Below are positions 44,503 to 52,378 of a stretch of 64,000 bases of DNA, piece after piece (positions within the stretch are counted from its first letter, which is position 1; the number at the start of each line of letters is the position of its first letter). Under the pieces are notes generated by a model. That model was given only the letters and a program-made list of their open reading frames with translations. It was not told the origin of the DNA and did no database searches. The stretch lies in NCBI RefSeq assembly GCF_014773265.1, contig NZ_JACWMY010000013.1, positions 1-64,000 on the forward strand, given 5' to 3'. Made by a program: the position numbers and the translations under genes. The DNA is from Mucilaginibacter pankratovii. Lineage in GTDB: Bacteria > Bacteroidota > Bacteroidia > Sphingobacteriales > Sphingobacteriaceae.

Positions 44503-44701
44503 CCGTCGGTAATGAGCCGCCGTCTATCGCGTAGATCGCACCGGTCAAATAAGCGGCTGATGGTGATATCAGGAAGTGAACCAAAGAGGCTACTTCTTCC
44601 GGATCGGCCGTGTGTCCCATCTGGATGCCGCCGGTTTGTACCATTAATTGTTTCATGGCTTCGTCAACGGTTAGGCTATCTAATATGGGATAATCGGACA
44701 T
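44495..44701 (-). pseudogene. Truncated short-chain dehydrogenase, C-terminal remnant
   Basis: These 68 residues resemble the end of an SDR: MGHTADPEEVASLVHFLISP and SAAYLTGAIYAIDGGSL, matching the usual PEEVA..V.FL.S....YxTGxxxxxDGG ending. The Rossmann GxxxGxG and the YxxxK site are missing. It is convergent with the AraC remnant and overlaps it by 8 bases. The pair looks like a former AraC-SDR locus, like the intact one at 38065-39827, that has been deleted from both ends. Confidence 0.75.
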
Positions 44702-44840
44702 ATATTATGCATGTAGCATTGAACATTTTTACAAATCTTTATTGGCAATCCTCTAATATTTGAAAAGACTTTTGATGCCCGTAAGGGCCGCCCGGGATTT
44801 TGAGCGTTTACAGATGTATTTTAAGGCTAAAACAGTTAAT

Positions 44841-45083
44841 TTATAAATTTAGAATTAGGCTTATAAGCCTTGCTAATATCAGCGCAGCACCCACAAGGAT
44901 AAAAATGTTTTCTATGATAGTGATTATATTTCCTTTTAGATAACTGCTAAAGATTTGCACCCCTGCAATACTTCTGCGGTTAAACCTGCGCCGTCCGATA
45001 TGATAACGGATAAATAAGCCCAATATTAAAAGTATTAAGCCTTGATATTTGATGATAAATTGCACCATAATTTCGATTTTCAA
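44841..45083 (-). CDS. Small membrane protein of unknown function
   Basis: The frame gives 80 residues from 45083, or 75 from the ATG at 45068. It has a first hydrophobic segment (IIKYQGLILLILGLFIRYHI), a basic stretch GRRRFNRRSIAGVQIFSSY and a second membrane helix near the C terminus (IFILVGAALILARLISLILN). Similar small proteins accompany conjugative elements in Sphingobacteriaceae. It is the last minus-strand gene at the left end of the element. Confidence 0.65.
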   Translation of the reverse strand: MKIEIMVQFIIKYQGLILLILGLFIRYHIGRRRFNRRSIAGVQIFSSYLKGNIITIIENIFILVGAALILARLISLILNL

Positions 45084-45092
45084 GAAGAATTA

Positions 45093-45110
45093 AGCCCCGT
45101 TTGGGGGGCT
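45093..45110 (-). terminator. Small GC hairpin after the amber-interrupted gene
   Basis: AGCCCC (45093-45098) and GGGGCT (45105-45110) form a 6-bp stem. On the minus strand it is followed by a T-rich run (TTAATTCTTCTT). It lies 8 bases beyond the stop at 45119 and could end that transcript. Confidence 0.45.
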
Positions 45111-45118
45111 ATGATAAA

Positions 45119-45493
45119 TTAAGGCAGGACAAACAAAGCGATAGCCAGTTTAAACTTTGCCGGGCAATCGACTTGCTTGGCATACAGGTCAAAACAGTTA
45201 TTGGTATAGATGGCTAAATTACCGTCAAGTAGTTTCTCGGAAAATAGCTCGCTGTTGGTTACCAGTTTACCGTTATAGAACTTTGTTTTCCTGACAACTT
45301 CTTCAGCAAGCTGTACCCAAAAATCTAAATTGAAAGGCTGGCTACCCTAATTTTTGGCTAACTCGTCTTTTTGCGCAATGGTCTGTTCGGCATGGGCATT
45401 GACAAAAGCAATAAAGCCTTTTATGTCATTGGGGGGAAACTGGTGCAAGGTTTTTGCTTTTTGGATATTGTTATACTTATTAATAGATTTCAT
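45119..45493 (-). pseudogene. Conserved element protein interrupted by an in-frame amber codon
   Basis: From the ATG at 45493 the frame encodes 48 residues (ending AQKDELAKN), then TAG at 45347-45349, then continues in the same frame for 75 residues (GSQPFNLDFWVQLAEEVVRK ... KLAIALFVLP) to a TAA at 45119-45121. The second part has normal composition and looks like real protein. A single change TGG to TAG (Trp to stop) would explain the break. Readthrough or a sequencing error are alternatives. It would be a 124-residue protein of unknown function beside the DUF932 gene. Confidence 0.65.
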
Positions 45494-45519
45494 AAGGATG
45501 GTATTAAATGAGCAAATAA

Positions 45520-45540
45520 CAGGGGGATAAAATCCCCCTG
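45520..45540. terminator. GC-rich hairpin between the DUF932 gene and the amber-interrupted gene
   Basis: CAGGGGGAT (45520-45528) pairs perfectly with ATCCCCCTG (45532-45540) around a 3-base loop, 6 bases beyond the DUF932 stop. On the minus strand the following bases are T-rich but not a pure T-run. It probably reduces readthrough between the two genes. Confidence 0.65.
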
Positions 45541-45545
45541 CCTGA

Positions 45546-46613
45546 TTAATTAAATAATAAAGTGGATGAGCCGTGTTGTGTAAACTCATGGCAGAGGTCA
45601 AAAGCCGACTGGCTTCTTTGTAATCCTGTGCCGTACATGATAGATTTAAATTTCGCCTCATCGTTCTTAAAATTGCGGACATTTTGAAAGTAACCCGTCA
45701 CGGCATTGAAAGCCCCAAACACTGTTCCTTTGGTGGTGTCCTCTTGTTGGGTCGGGCTGATCATGGCGTATTGAAATACGTTATCTACCATATTATTAAA
45801 ATGACTTGACAGCTCATCGTCCGCCCCCTGCTGTACATTGGCTAATACCTCCTTACTTGGTGCCATCGCCAATTGTATCAATCTTTTAACTTCCCTGTCG
45901 GTTATCCGAACCCTTGACCAGCGGTTATAGATCGCTTCCAGTTCATCGGCTAAACTATTAGCGATACCCATCATCTTATGTGCCTCCTTTAGCTTATCGT
46001 TTGCGCTTGCAGTGTGCCGTATTTTAATGCAGTTGGTATGGTTACGTAAAGCAGCGTTTAATGTATTGGCGCAAACGATCCTGATTGGCGTAAATGCGAT
46101 TTGTATACTGCCCAAACCATCGTGCGAGGTGGAAAGGAAAAGATATTTTTCCACACAATCGTTGCGCCCGACACGGATGTAGTCGGGCAGTTTCGCCGTG
46201 ATAAAAATTTTAGAGCCGTTGGATAAAGCCCCTGCTGTTTCGTATAAAATGCCGTCCTTGCCACCTACAATTGTGTCAAAAAAAGTAAAGGCGTTTAAGT
46301 TCTGTAAGATTTGGTAATCATTACCTACTACTCCTAAAACCTGCTCTGTATCCGTGCGTACGGTAGCGTAAAAATTCGGCACTTCTATTTCGGGTATAAT
46401 AATATCCGTTTCGGGGTCGCCGTTGTGATTTTCTGTATCATAAGTAAATAAAGGCCGTTTTTCTATGTGGTAATCTAAACACGCGTGTTTGATCGCCTCT
46501 GCACTGGTCGGGTAATCGCTGATTACCTGACCTAAACCATGCCAAGCCTTTCCCTTAACTGAAAAAAAGCTGTGTTTTCCTGTAAGTTCGTTGAAATTAA
46601 TATCGTGTGCCAT
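45546..46613 (-). CDS. DUF932 domain protein (phage/plasmid-like YfjQ type)
   Basis: This 355-residue cytoplasmic protein has the DUF932 pattern: an N-terminal FFSVKGKAWHGLGQVISDYP with the conserved WHGLG, EQVLGVVGNDYQILQNLNAF, and a later LGSIQIAFTPIRIVCANTLN. DUF932 proteins occur on phages, plasmids and conjugative elements, where they may be involved in DNA transactions, but the activity is not known. It is followed by short genes on the same strand and is a typical accessory of Bacteroidota conjugative elements. Confidence 0.85.
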   Translation of the reverse strand: MAHDINFNELTGKHSFFSVKGKAWHGLGQVISDYPTSAEAIKHACLDYHIEKRPLFTYDTENHNGDPETDIIIPEIEVPNFYATVRTDTEQVLGVVGNDYQILQNLNAFTFFDTIVGGKDGILYETAGALSNGSKIFITAKLPDYIRVGRNDCVEKYLFLSTSHDGLGSIQIAFTPIRIVCANTLNAALRNHTNCIKIRHTASANDKLKEAHKMMGIANSLADELEAIYNRWSRVRITDREVKRLIQLAMAPSKEVLANVQQGADDELSSHFNNMVDNVFQYAMISPTQQEDTTKGTVFGAFNAVTGYFQNVRNFKNDEAKFKSIMYGTGLQRSQSAFDLCHEFTQHGSSTLLFN

Positions 46614-46618
46614 GATGT

Positions 46619-46786
46619 TTAAGATTTTAGTTTGTAGTCCATAAATTTCAGTTCGTGTATTTTTACCTTTTTGGTGTTGCTGATGGTACAGGTGGCCTTT
46701 TGCTGTATCTCGGTAATAGCCTCGTGTACATTTTTATGCCTTGTTTGTATGGTCGCTTTGACCAGTAAATAAATGGTGTCGTACAT
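46619..46786 (-). CDS. Small conserved-looking protein of the conjugative element
   Basis: This 55-residue frame begins MYDTIYLLVKATIQTRHKN and ends KIHELKFMDYKLKS, stopping 5 bases before the DUF932 start. Composition is normal for a small basic protein, with no membrane segment. Close packing with its neighbours on the same strand and codon use like theirs support it. I do not recognise a family. Confidence 0.5.
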   Translation of the reverse strand: MYDTIYLLVKATIQTRHKNVHEAITEIQQKATCTISNTKKVKIHELKFMDYKLKS

Positions 46787-46790
46787 AATC

Positions 46791-46919
46791 TTATAAATTA
46801 TAATCGTTTGTAAACTGTGCCAGTTCCATTTGAAACCCTGCGGGGTTTTCTTTTGCTAATTGTTCGGCGTAACCCTCCCAAAATATTTGGTTGGTTAACT
46901 CTATAAATAGTTGATACAT
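46791..46919 (-). CDS. Very small protein upstream of the DUF932 group
   Basis: This 42-residue frame starts MYQLFIELTNQIFWEGYAEQ and ends LAQFTNDYNL. It stops 4 bases before the 55-residue gene and lies in the same compact minus-strand group. Its amphipathic, protein-like composition is the only other support. Function is unknown. Confidence 0.45.
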   Translation of the reverse strand: MYQLFIELTNQIFWEGYAEQLAKENPAGFQMELAQFTNDYNL

Positions 46920-46952
46920 TTGCGCTTAGTTAAGATTTGAAAAGATTTTAAT

Positions 46953-46987
46953 AACGCCCCCTTTGAAGTTTTGGGAAAGGGGGCGTT
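46953..46987 (-). terminator. Terminator of the 47001 gene
   Basis: AACGCCCCCTTT (46953-46964) pairs perfectly with AAAGGGGGCGTT (46976-46987). On the minus strand it begins 13 bases after the stop of the 182-residue gene and is followed by ATTAAAATCTTTT. It separates that gene from the DUF932 group. Confidence 0.75.
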
Positions 46988-47000
46988 TCTTATTGACTAC

Positions 47001-47549
47001 CTATTGCGGTATCACGATACCCGCTTCAATTTCAGCCAGTTTTTCTACGCACATATTGTTAACCAACTGTGCTACTGTCCAAATGATGGTTGGGTTCTTT
47101 GTTTCAAACTTCCTGCGGTTATCATCTTCAATCGTCAAAACGCAACCATTGTAATAATTGGTGTCGGTGGTATCTGCTTCATCCCGCAACTCTACCTCAA
47201 AATCATCTAAATTTTTAATGGTGTCCTGTAGCTTAGTGCGTTGCTTAGCCTTACGGTGCATCTCCTCGATGAATTTCAACGTACCCTCTAAATTCAGCAC
47301 GAATTTTTTAGGCTCTTCCTTTATAGGTTCAGCCTTAACCTCGGTCTTTAATACTTCGGCTTTCGGCGGTTCAGGTTGCTGCGGTGTTTGTACCGGCGGT
47401 TTCTCCGCATCTTTCTTTGGTTCGTCTTTTGCCGGTTCGGTTTTTGATACCACATTTACCGGGTTACCTGCTACGAATTGAGGTTTTTTGTCTGCATTAA
47501 CGGTGTTTGCTACTTTAGTCTGTCCGTTGTCTTTAACTTTAGTTTCCAT
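47001..47549 (-). CDS. Proline/lysine/glutamate-rich hypothetical protein of the conjugative element
   Basis: This is a 182-residue protein. Residues ~25-85 form a low-complexity Pro/Glu/Lys/Val linker (KPPVQTPQQPEPPKAEVLK, VKAEPIKEEPKK), which often spans space between domains. The folded C-terminal part (~88-182) has NLEGTLKFIEEMHRKAKQ, DFEVELRDEADTTD and a final VAQLVNNMCVEKLAEIEAG. No signal peptide is present. I do not recognise a characterised family. It has its own terminator and is the first gene left of the 485-base intergenic region. Confidence 0.7.
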   Translation of the reverse strand: METKVKDNGQTKVANTVNADKKPQFVAGNPVNVVSKTEPAKDEPKKDAEKPPVQTPQQPEPPKAEVLKTEVKAEPIKEEPKKFVLNLEGTLKFIEEMHRKAKQRTKLQDTIKNLDDFEVELRDEADTTDTNYYNGCVLTIEDDNRRKFETKNPTIIWTVAQLVNNMCVEKLAEIEAGIVIPQ

Positions 47550-48034
47550 TTTTTAATGAATTAAATTTGTTTCGCCCCGCCTACTACATTTCGGCAGGAG
47601 CCATTTCTGGCTTTTTGTTAAGCAACCTCTCCTGATTTAGCGGGGATTCCAGGCAAGGCTTTTGGAAAAAAAATACTACCCGAGCGTAGCGAGGTGTGGA
47701 GATTTTTTTTCCAAAACCCGCAGGGCTTGGCCTTGACTGGGAGCCACGCGGATCAGAAATTTGTTGCTCAAACAGCCTAATAATAACTTGGTCAGTCTTT
47801 TAAAATGCTTTATAAGTGGAAGGCCAAAAGTGCTTGCGGTTTGGGCTATGCGGTAGCGACGCCCAAATTGCGAGCGCTTTTAAACGCGGTGAAGCTGCTG
47901 AGTGACGGAACGGAATGAAGCGGCTGGAACCGCTGTCTTAATGATAGAAAAGGGTATATACCAATTTACCACCCTTTTACCGCTGGATAGGCTTAAACAA
48001 ATTACTTAAGTTTGTAATATTCTATCCTAATGCT
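47550..48034. other. 485-base divergent intergenic region with a large inverted repeat
   Basis: I see no gene here. TTTTGGAAAAAAAAT (47660-47674) and ATTTTTTTTCCAAAA (47702-47716) are perfect 15-bp arms around a 27-base GC-rich loop (CTACCCGAGCGTAGCGAGG...). Outside them AGGCAAGGC and GGCTTGGCCT extend the symmetry imperfectly. The remaining right half holds CG-rich tracts and then an AT-rich promoter zone for 48035. The arrangement could be a transcription barrier or a DNA-processing site of the element. Confidence 0.6.
48007..48014 (+). promoter_or_regulatory. -7 element of the cargo gene block
   Basis: TAAGTTTG matches the TAnnTTTG consensus and lies 20 bases before the ATG at 48035. No good -33 TTTG is evident. 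Confidence 0.5.
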
Positions 48035-48763
48035 ATGAATGAAAACGTTTTAAAGATCACCCGTGAGATGCTGGCTGGTGGCCTGTTTGGGCGGGAACAG
48101 GAAGAAAAAGAGTATATGGTACTACAGGAATTATGCGGTGCCGAAAACTACGAAGATCTTACCCTACTCCTTGACGCACTTGGTGCATCCGGTACCGTGC
48201 TCGCGGTACCTGCATTATTGGGCCAACGGAACACATGTAATGATGAAACAAAAGTGCTCACGGATATCGCCATCGACCTGATCAAGGCACGGGCCAAAAC
48301 AAGAGGAAGCATACTGCCTGCTGAGTATTTTAAAACCGGGCATTGGAAACCCCGCTGGAATGGAAGCACAAATACTTTTCTAAGTTATGTGCAAGTCATT
48401 GCCGACATCTATATCAAGATAGGCCATGATGAAAGTGAGGTCAACCGGATCGGAGCAATACTTGCCGAAGAAATGGAGATCGACCTATCACCCTATCCAA
48501 CGTTTGCAGATTTTAAGATATGTCAAAGTGATTCGGATTTTGAAAAAGATTATCGTGTGGTACTGGATAAGATGGCCCAAGAGCAGTTATTAGCAGACGC
48601 AGAAGAAGCGGGTATCAGCAAAAGCGACACCAGCTTCTTAACGGGCACCCTGATGGATTTACAGTGTGATTACCTGGTAGCCCGTTTAAAATTGAAAGGC
48701 AATCTCGAATATTACCGCTTCGTGCTGAAGATAACCGAATGTCTGAACCAACAAGAATTGTAA
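48035..48763 (+). CDS. Uncharacterised cytoplasmic protein, cargo gene A
   Basis: This 242-residue, acidic, mainly helical protein has no signal peptide or membrane segment. It is clearly related to the product of 49198: the segments LLLDALGASGTVLAVPALLG, WKPRWNGSTNTFLSYVQVIA, LSPYPTFADFK and CDYLVARLKLKGNLEYYRFV each have a counterpart in the same order. I do not recognise a family. It lies on the plus strand within an otherwise minus-strand conjugative module, which suggests cargo with its own promoter. Immunity-type or host-interaction roles are possible but unproven. Confidence 0.7.
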   Translation: MNENVLKITREMLAGGLFGREQEEKEYMVLQELCGAENYEDLTLLLDALGASGTVLAVPALLGQRNTCNDETKVLTDIAIDLIKARAKTRGSILPAEYFKTGHWKPRWNGSTNTFLSYVQVIADIYIKIGHDESEVNRIGAILAEEMEIDLSPYPTFADFKICQSDSDFEKDYRVVLDKMAQEQLLADAEEAGISKSDTSFLTGTLMDLQCDYLVARLKLKGNLEYYRFVLKITECLNQQEL

Positions 48764-48900
48764 AAAACGGCATCATTGTACATTGTGGGCTTTACGATGG
48801 GCAGAATGCTTTACAGGCTCTAGGAAGACCTATATGATGAGCAAAGAGACCATACACCGTCAAACGATCACGAAACAAGAACCTATTAAATATACAGAGT

Positions 48901-49191
48901 ATGAAAAAAGCAGAATTAGTTGAATTCCTGGATAGCTGGAACCAATTGGACAAGGCCGAAGGGGATTATAAACCGATCAATCCGTACCAATTGCACGCTA
49001 TTTTCGTGTCACCGAATTTCTTTTTGAAATGGTACTTGCTGCCCGGGCCCTTCAACGATCTCGCCAAAGAACTGGAATATGAATTTGACCCGGGCAATGA
49101 AAATAAGATCATATTTATGTACAGCGATCAAAGGGTGGAAATTGAAAAGCTGGTAGATATAGGTGAACCCGAACTGCGGTTGATCGGCTAA
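48901..49191 (+). CDS. Uncharacterised small acidic protein, cargo gene B
   Basis: This 96-residue protein has no signal peptide: MKKAELVEFLDSWNQLDKAE, NPYQLHAIFVSPNFFLKWYL and IIFMYSDQRVEIEKLVDIG. It is acidic and looks like a compact alpha/beta fold. It lies between two paralogous genes and ends 6 bases before the second, so it is probably co-translated with it. No family is recognised. The 137 bases before it hold only a short out-of-frame 32-codon run that I do not support as a gene. Confidence 0.65.
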   Translation: MKKAELVEFLDSWNQLDKAEGDYKPINPYQLHAIFVSPNFFLKWYLLPGPFNDLAKELEYEFDPGNENKIIFMYSDQRVEIEKLVDIGEPELRLIG

Positions 49192-49197
49192 GGACGG

Positions 49198-49947
49198 ATG
49201 AAAGGTGAAAAATACACTATGTATAACAAGGATTCGATTATTGCCGAAATGGCATTGGAGGGCTGGGATACTGATCTGGATGAAAACAGGGATAAGGAAA
49301 AGTTCCTGTTGCACATACTGCGGGGCACCGACAACCCCAAGGAGATCCTGGCGATTTGTGAGGCCTTTGGGTCAAAAGGCTCTTTATTTACGGCCCCGGT
49401 ATTGATGGCCAGAATGGTCACTACCCAGAGAGAGGTACAATCTTATTTTATGGCAACGCTGGCCATCATCATGTCCCGGATGCAGGGTTGGGAGCCGGAC
49501 TTGTTAAACGATTTCTTCAACCCCTCCTGGTGGCCGACGAAATGGGTCGCCACGAAGGAGCGCTTTATCAGCTTTATATGTATCCTCGCGGGTGCCGACG
49601 ACGAGGGCTTCTTCAACGAAGAGCGGATGGAGACGATGGCTGAGATATTCCTTCCGGAAATGCAGGTCAATATTTTACCGTACCTGAGTTTTAAAGAACT
49701 GAAGTTACTGGCTACTGAATGGGACCCGAAAACAGATATGATTCTGGTCGCCAATGGGTTGCAGGAACAAATGCTATTATCCCCGCTTTACCAGGAAAGC
49801 GGAATTTTAAAAGAACCCGATCAGCAGGTTAGCGACAATATTTCAGATATGCGGATCGATTACCTGATCACCAGGCTCGGCCTTCACCACGAACTTGACC
49901 ATTACCACACGATGCTAAGAATGGCACTGGTTTTAAATCAGGCGTAA
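49198..49947 (+). CDS. Uncharacterised cytoplasmic protein, cargo gene C (paralogue of A)
   Basis: This 249-residue protein is related along its length to the product of 48035. Matching segments are AICEAFGSKGSLFTAPVLMA, WWPTKWVATKERFISFICIL, ILPYLSFKELK and IDYLITRLGLHHELDHYHTM. It is acidic and helical with no export signal. A purine run (AAGGACGG) precedes the ATG at 49198; an internal ATG at 49219 is an alternative. It ends in front of a shared terminator facing the histone H1-like gene. Function is unknown. Confidence 0.7.
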   Translation: MKGEKYTMYNKDSIIAEMALEGWDTDLDENRDKEKFLLHILRGTDNPKEILAICEAFGSKGSLFTAPVLMARMVTTQREVQSYFMATLAIIMSRMQGWEPDLLNDFFNPSWWPTKWVATKERFISFICILAGADDEGFFNEERMETMAEIFLPEMQVNILPYLSFKELKLLATEWDPKTDMILVANGLQEQMLLSPLYQESGILKEPDQQVSDNISDMRIDYLITRLGLHHELDHYHTMLRMALVLNQA

Positions 49948-49953
49948 AAATAA

Positions 49954-49983
49954 GAAGCCCTGAACCAAGCGGAACAGGGCTTC
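49954..49983. terminator. Bidirectional terminator between cargo and tra-side genes
   Basis: GAAGCCCTG (49954-49962) pairs with CAGGGCTTC (49975-49983). On the minus strand it is followed by TTATTTTTA. It lies between the convergent stops at 49947 and 50008. Confidence 0.75.
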
Positions 49984-50007
49984 CTCCCCAAAAGCAGCTA
50001 TTGCTTT

Positions 50008-50190
50008 TTATTTAGCTTCTTTGTTTTTGATTTCTGTTACCTCGGCACGGCCGGACTGGGCAAGTACTTTGATCTCCTGGTAAGCTTTACGGAGACGGGT
50101 TCCGGCTGCTTTGTTGTTTTTCTCGTGAAATGCGACAGCATCAGCTTCCGTAGCGGCTACTAAATCTTTTAATTTCTGAAATGTTGACAT
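50008..50190 (-). CDS. Histone H1-like small DNA-binding protein
   Basis: This 60-residue protein reads MSTFQKLKDLVAATEADAVA, then a basic stretch HEKNNKAAGTRLRKAYQEIK, then LAQSGRAEVTEIKNKEAK. The pattern matches the short histone H1/Hc1-like proteins of Bacteroidota, thought to bind DNA non-specifically and compact it. Its location on a conjugative element suggests chromatin-like silencing or protection of the element. It is monocistronic or the last gene of the tra transcript. Confidence 0.8.
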   Translation of the reverse strand: MSTFQKLKDLVAATEADAVAFHEKNNKAAGTRLRKAYQEIKVLAQSGRAEVTEIKNKEAK

Positions 50191-50257
50191 AATAAATGAT
50201 TTTAAAATTTAAAAAAAAGTGAATGTATAAAAAAATGGTTAATTAATTAGGAATGGG

Positions 50258-51253
50258 CTACACGGTCATTCCCTGGCTTTCAGCCTGACCCTTCTCTTTG
50301 CCGGTACCTTTGGAGCGTTCTTTCTCCTGTTTCGGTAATTTCAGGAAGTCCTCGCGTTTTTCCGGCGCACCGTTTTGCACCTGGTAGAAGTTAATATTGC
50401 CATATCGGGGAACCGCCTCGATACGCAGCTTTATATCCTTCCCGTCTTTGCCCTCTACCGTAACCACCGGCCGGTTACCGTTTTTCAGGTCAGTAATTAA
50501 CTGCTCCTGTTTTTTCGGATCGGCATCCAGTTTTATCTTGAATTCTTCTACGGCTTTTTTGACATCATAGCCATAACCCTCGCTAAACTGCTTTACCTCG
50601 TAATTGCCGTATTTATCTTTTGGCTTATCAAACAGGAAAGTAGACCAGGCCTTGTATTGCTCCCCGGCGCGGTTCACCAAATCTTCGCGGTACACAGAAC
50701 GGCCCTGTAAAAGATTGGCCGCCTGATTAACCGGGAAACCCGCACCTTTTTCCACATAAAAGTGATTGGTCAGCGCCGGGCTGTAAAAGTCCTTTTGAAA
50801 CTCCTTTGCCACATAATCCACCTTACCCTCGTTCATCGTGGCCAAAGTCGTTTTGAATGGCAGGTCATTACCCGTTGCTTTACCAATAGCCAGTTCGCTC
50901 TTTCCTTTCTGCGATTTGAAAAAATCGATGGCCTCCACCGGGCTGTCGAACTTCTTCATCAGGTTCTTGTTATTATCGCCCGGCGAAATCACAATATATT
51001 TCTGCTCGTTCTCCAGCGGTTTGGTTTTACTATATGCCAGATCATAGCGATTAAAATAATAGTAATCCGACTGGCCGGACTGCCTGAAATTCAGGGTCAC
51101 ATCGATCTGCCCCTTGTCGGCGGGCAATTGTGTTTTTAGCTGGAAACCAGGGAGGTTCTTCTCCATATTGGCTTCCATATCTTTAATGATCTTGTCATCA
51201 AAGCCCAGGGCTTTCAGCTCGCCCTTTAAATTCTCCAAATTGTTACGATTCAT
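50258..51253 (-). CDS. Hypothetical conjugative-element protein (DUF3945-like)
   Basis: This 331-residue, highly charged soluble protein begins MNRNNLENLKGELKALGFDD and contains VTLNFRQSGQSDYYYFNRYD, LLQGRSVYREDLVNRAGEQY, GNRPVVTVEGKDGKD and a Lys/Glu-rich tail. The style (QFSEGYGYDVKKAVEEFKIK, LxGRAVYRxLxxKxGxxYxAW) is that of Bacteroidota plasmid and ICE proteins with DUF3945-type repeats. Function is unknown. It sits 24 bases downstream of traM, where traN is found in CTnDOT-type operons. Confidence 0.65.
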   Translation of the reverse strand: MNRNNLENLKGELKALGFDDKIIKDMEANMEKNLPGFQLKTQLPADKGQIDVTLNFRQSGQSDYYYFNRYDLAYSKTKPLENEQKYIVISPGDNNKNLMKKFDSPVEAIDFFKSQKGKSELAIGKATGNDLPFKTTLATMNEGKVDYVAKEFQKDFYSPALTNHFYVEKGAGFPVNQAANLLQGRSVYREDLVNRAGEQYKAWSTFLFDKPKDKYGNYEVKQFSEGYGYDVKKAVEEFKIKLDADPKKQEQLITDLKNGNRPVVTVEGKDGKDIKLRIEAVPRYGNINFYQVQNGAPEKREDFLKLPKQEKERSKGTGKEKGQAESQGMTV

Positions 51254-51277
51254 TGATCATGGTTTTTAAATGAATAA

Positions 51278-52354
51278 TTACTGTTGATTTTTCCTGGTGT
51301 TATCCCGCAAAAGCAAAGGGTAACCTGCTTTGAGCTTAACCTTGATCCGCTTGACCTTTTTCGATAGCAAACCCTTGGCCGCTTCAATACCCGCCCCAGC
51401 CGCCTGTACGCCCAATGTCTGATCCATCGAAAGGAACTGCATACTTTGCAAAGCATTGCTGCTGCCCGTACCTACCGCGCCCCCTAATTCTGCTTCCGGC
51501 GCATTAATGCCGATCATCGCATCCTTCGCGTCGAACACCGTAAAATTCACCGGGATAATAGAAGTACCCAAGCCCACATTTCTAATCTCCAGATTCAGGC
51601 GTTGGTTGCTGATCGATGCCAGGCCGTATAGCTTGTGGTTTTTCGGGATCACCTGCCCATTAACGATAACTGTATCCAGCAAGCGCAATTCCACCACCGC
51701 CCCATCAGTGACCTTTTGGTCACGGGAGATCACCGCAGGTATCGCTTTAAACAAGCTGTCCGGTGCCGCCACATGCTCCCTTTTCAGACTTTGTCTGACC
51801 AGTTCCGGGTTTTGGATCTGCAGGATCTTATCCATCATCCCGTTCAGCTGCTTCATTTCCGGGTCTTCACCACTGTTCTGCTGCTGCATATTCTTCATCA
51901 TCGCTTCCAGTTTGGCCACATCTTTGGAAACGGAAACATCGGGCGCAGCCGGAGCCTGAACAGGTGCATAACTCGTTGCCGCGGGAACCGCAGGCGCGGC
52001 GATTTGCTTATTTATAGCCGCCAGCTTCTCGTTGATCTGTTTGGTCTGCGGGTCATCGGCAGGGTTGAAACCTAGCCGGCCAGCCACATCAGCGATCTCG
52101 TTACCACCCGTTCTAACCGAATCCCGGTCAGCCTGGTTATAAATATCCATTTTGTCGGCCGGCTCCGCTTTCTTAAACTGCGCTCCGGGCAGTTCGGTAT
52201 TGATACCTTTGGAAACGGCCACACCGTTACCCGTCACGCCCTTACCGCCCCCAAGCGCATAAAAGCCCAGCGCGAGAAAAGGCGATAAAAGCAAGGGGAG
52301 GAATAACAAGATCTTTCGCTTGTCCACTCTTTGATTTTGTGTCATAAATTTCAT
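51278..52354 (-). CDS. traM: Conjugative transposon protein TraM
   Basis: This 358-residue inner-membrane protein has the TraM pattern: a basic N-terminal NQRVDKRKILLFLPLLLSPF, a single membrane helix followed by ALGGGKG, a long Pro/Ala-rich periplasmic linker (~95-150) and a C-terminal beta-rich VirB10-like part (AVISRDQKVTDGAVVELRLL, SISNQRLNLEIRNVGLG). It would connect inner and outer membrane parts of the mating channel. It may start at the second Met (MTQNQRV). It follows traL by 24 bases on the same strand. Confidence 0.88.
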   Translation of the reverse strand: MKFMTQNQRVDKRKILLFLPLLLSPFLALGFYALGGGKGVTGNGVAVSKGINTELPGAQFKKAEPADKMDIYNQADRDSVRTGGNEIADVAGRLGFNPADDPQTKQINEKLAAINKQIAAPAVPAATSYAPVQAPAAPDVSVSKDVAKLEAMMKNMQQQNSGEDPEMKQLNGMMDKILQIQNPELVRQSLKREHVAAPDSLFKAIPAVISRDQKVTDGAVVELRLLDTVIVNGQVIPKNHKLYGLASISNQRLNLEIRNVGLGTSIIPVNFTVFDAKDAMIGINAPEAELGGAVGTGSSNALQSMQFLSMDQTLGVQAAGAGIEAAKGLLSKKVKRIKVKLKAGYPLLLRDNTRKNQQ

Positions 52355-52378
52355 GTAGTTTAATAGTGAATAATTGGG

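Noticed and set aside
47158..47481. 107-codon plus-strand frame rich in Ser, Phe and Gly
   Set aside because: It lies opposite the Pro/Lys-rich gene at 47001-47549, and its composition is the antisense image of that gene.
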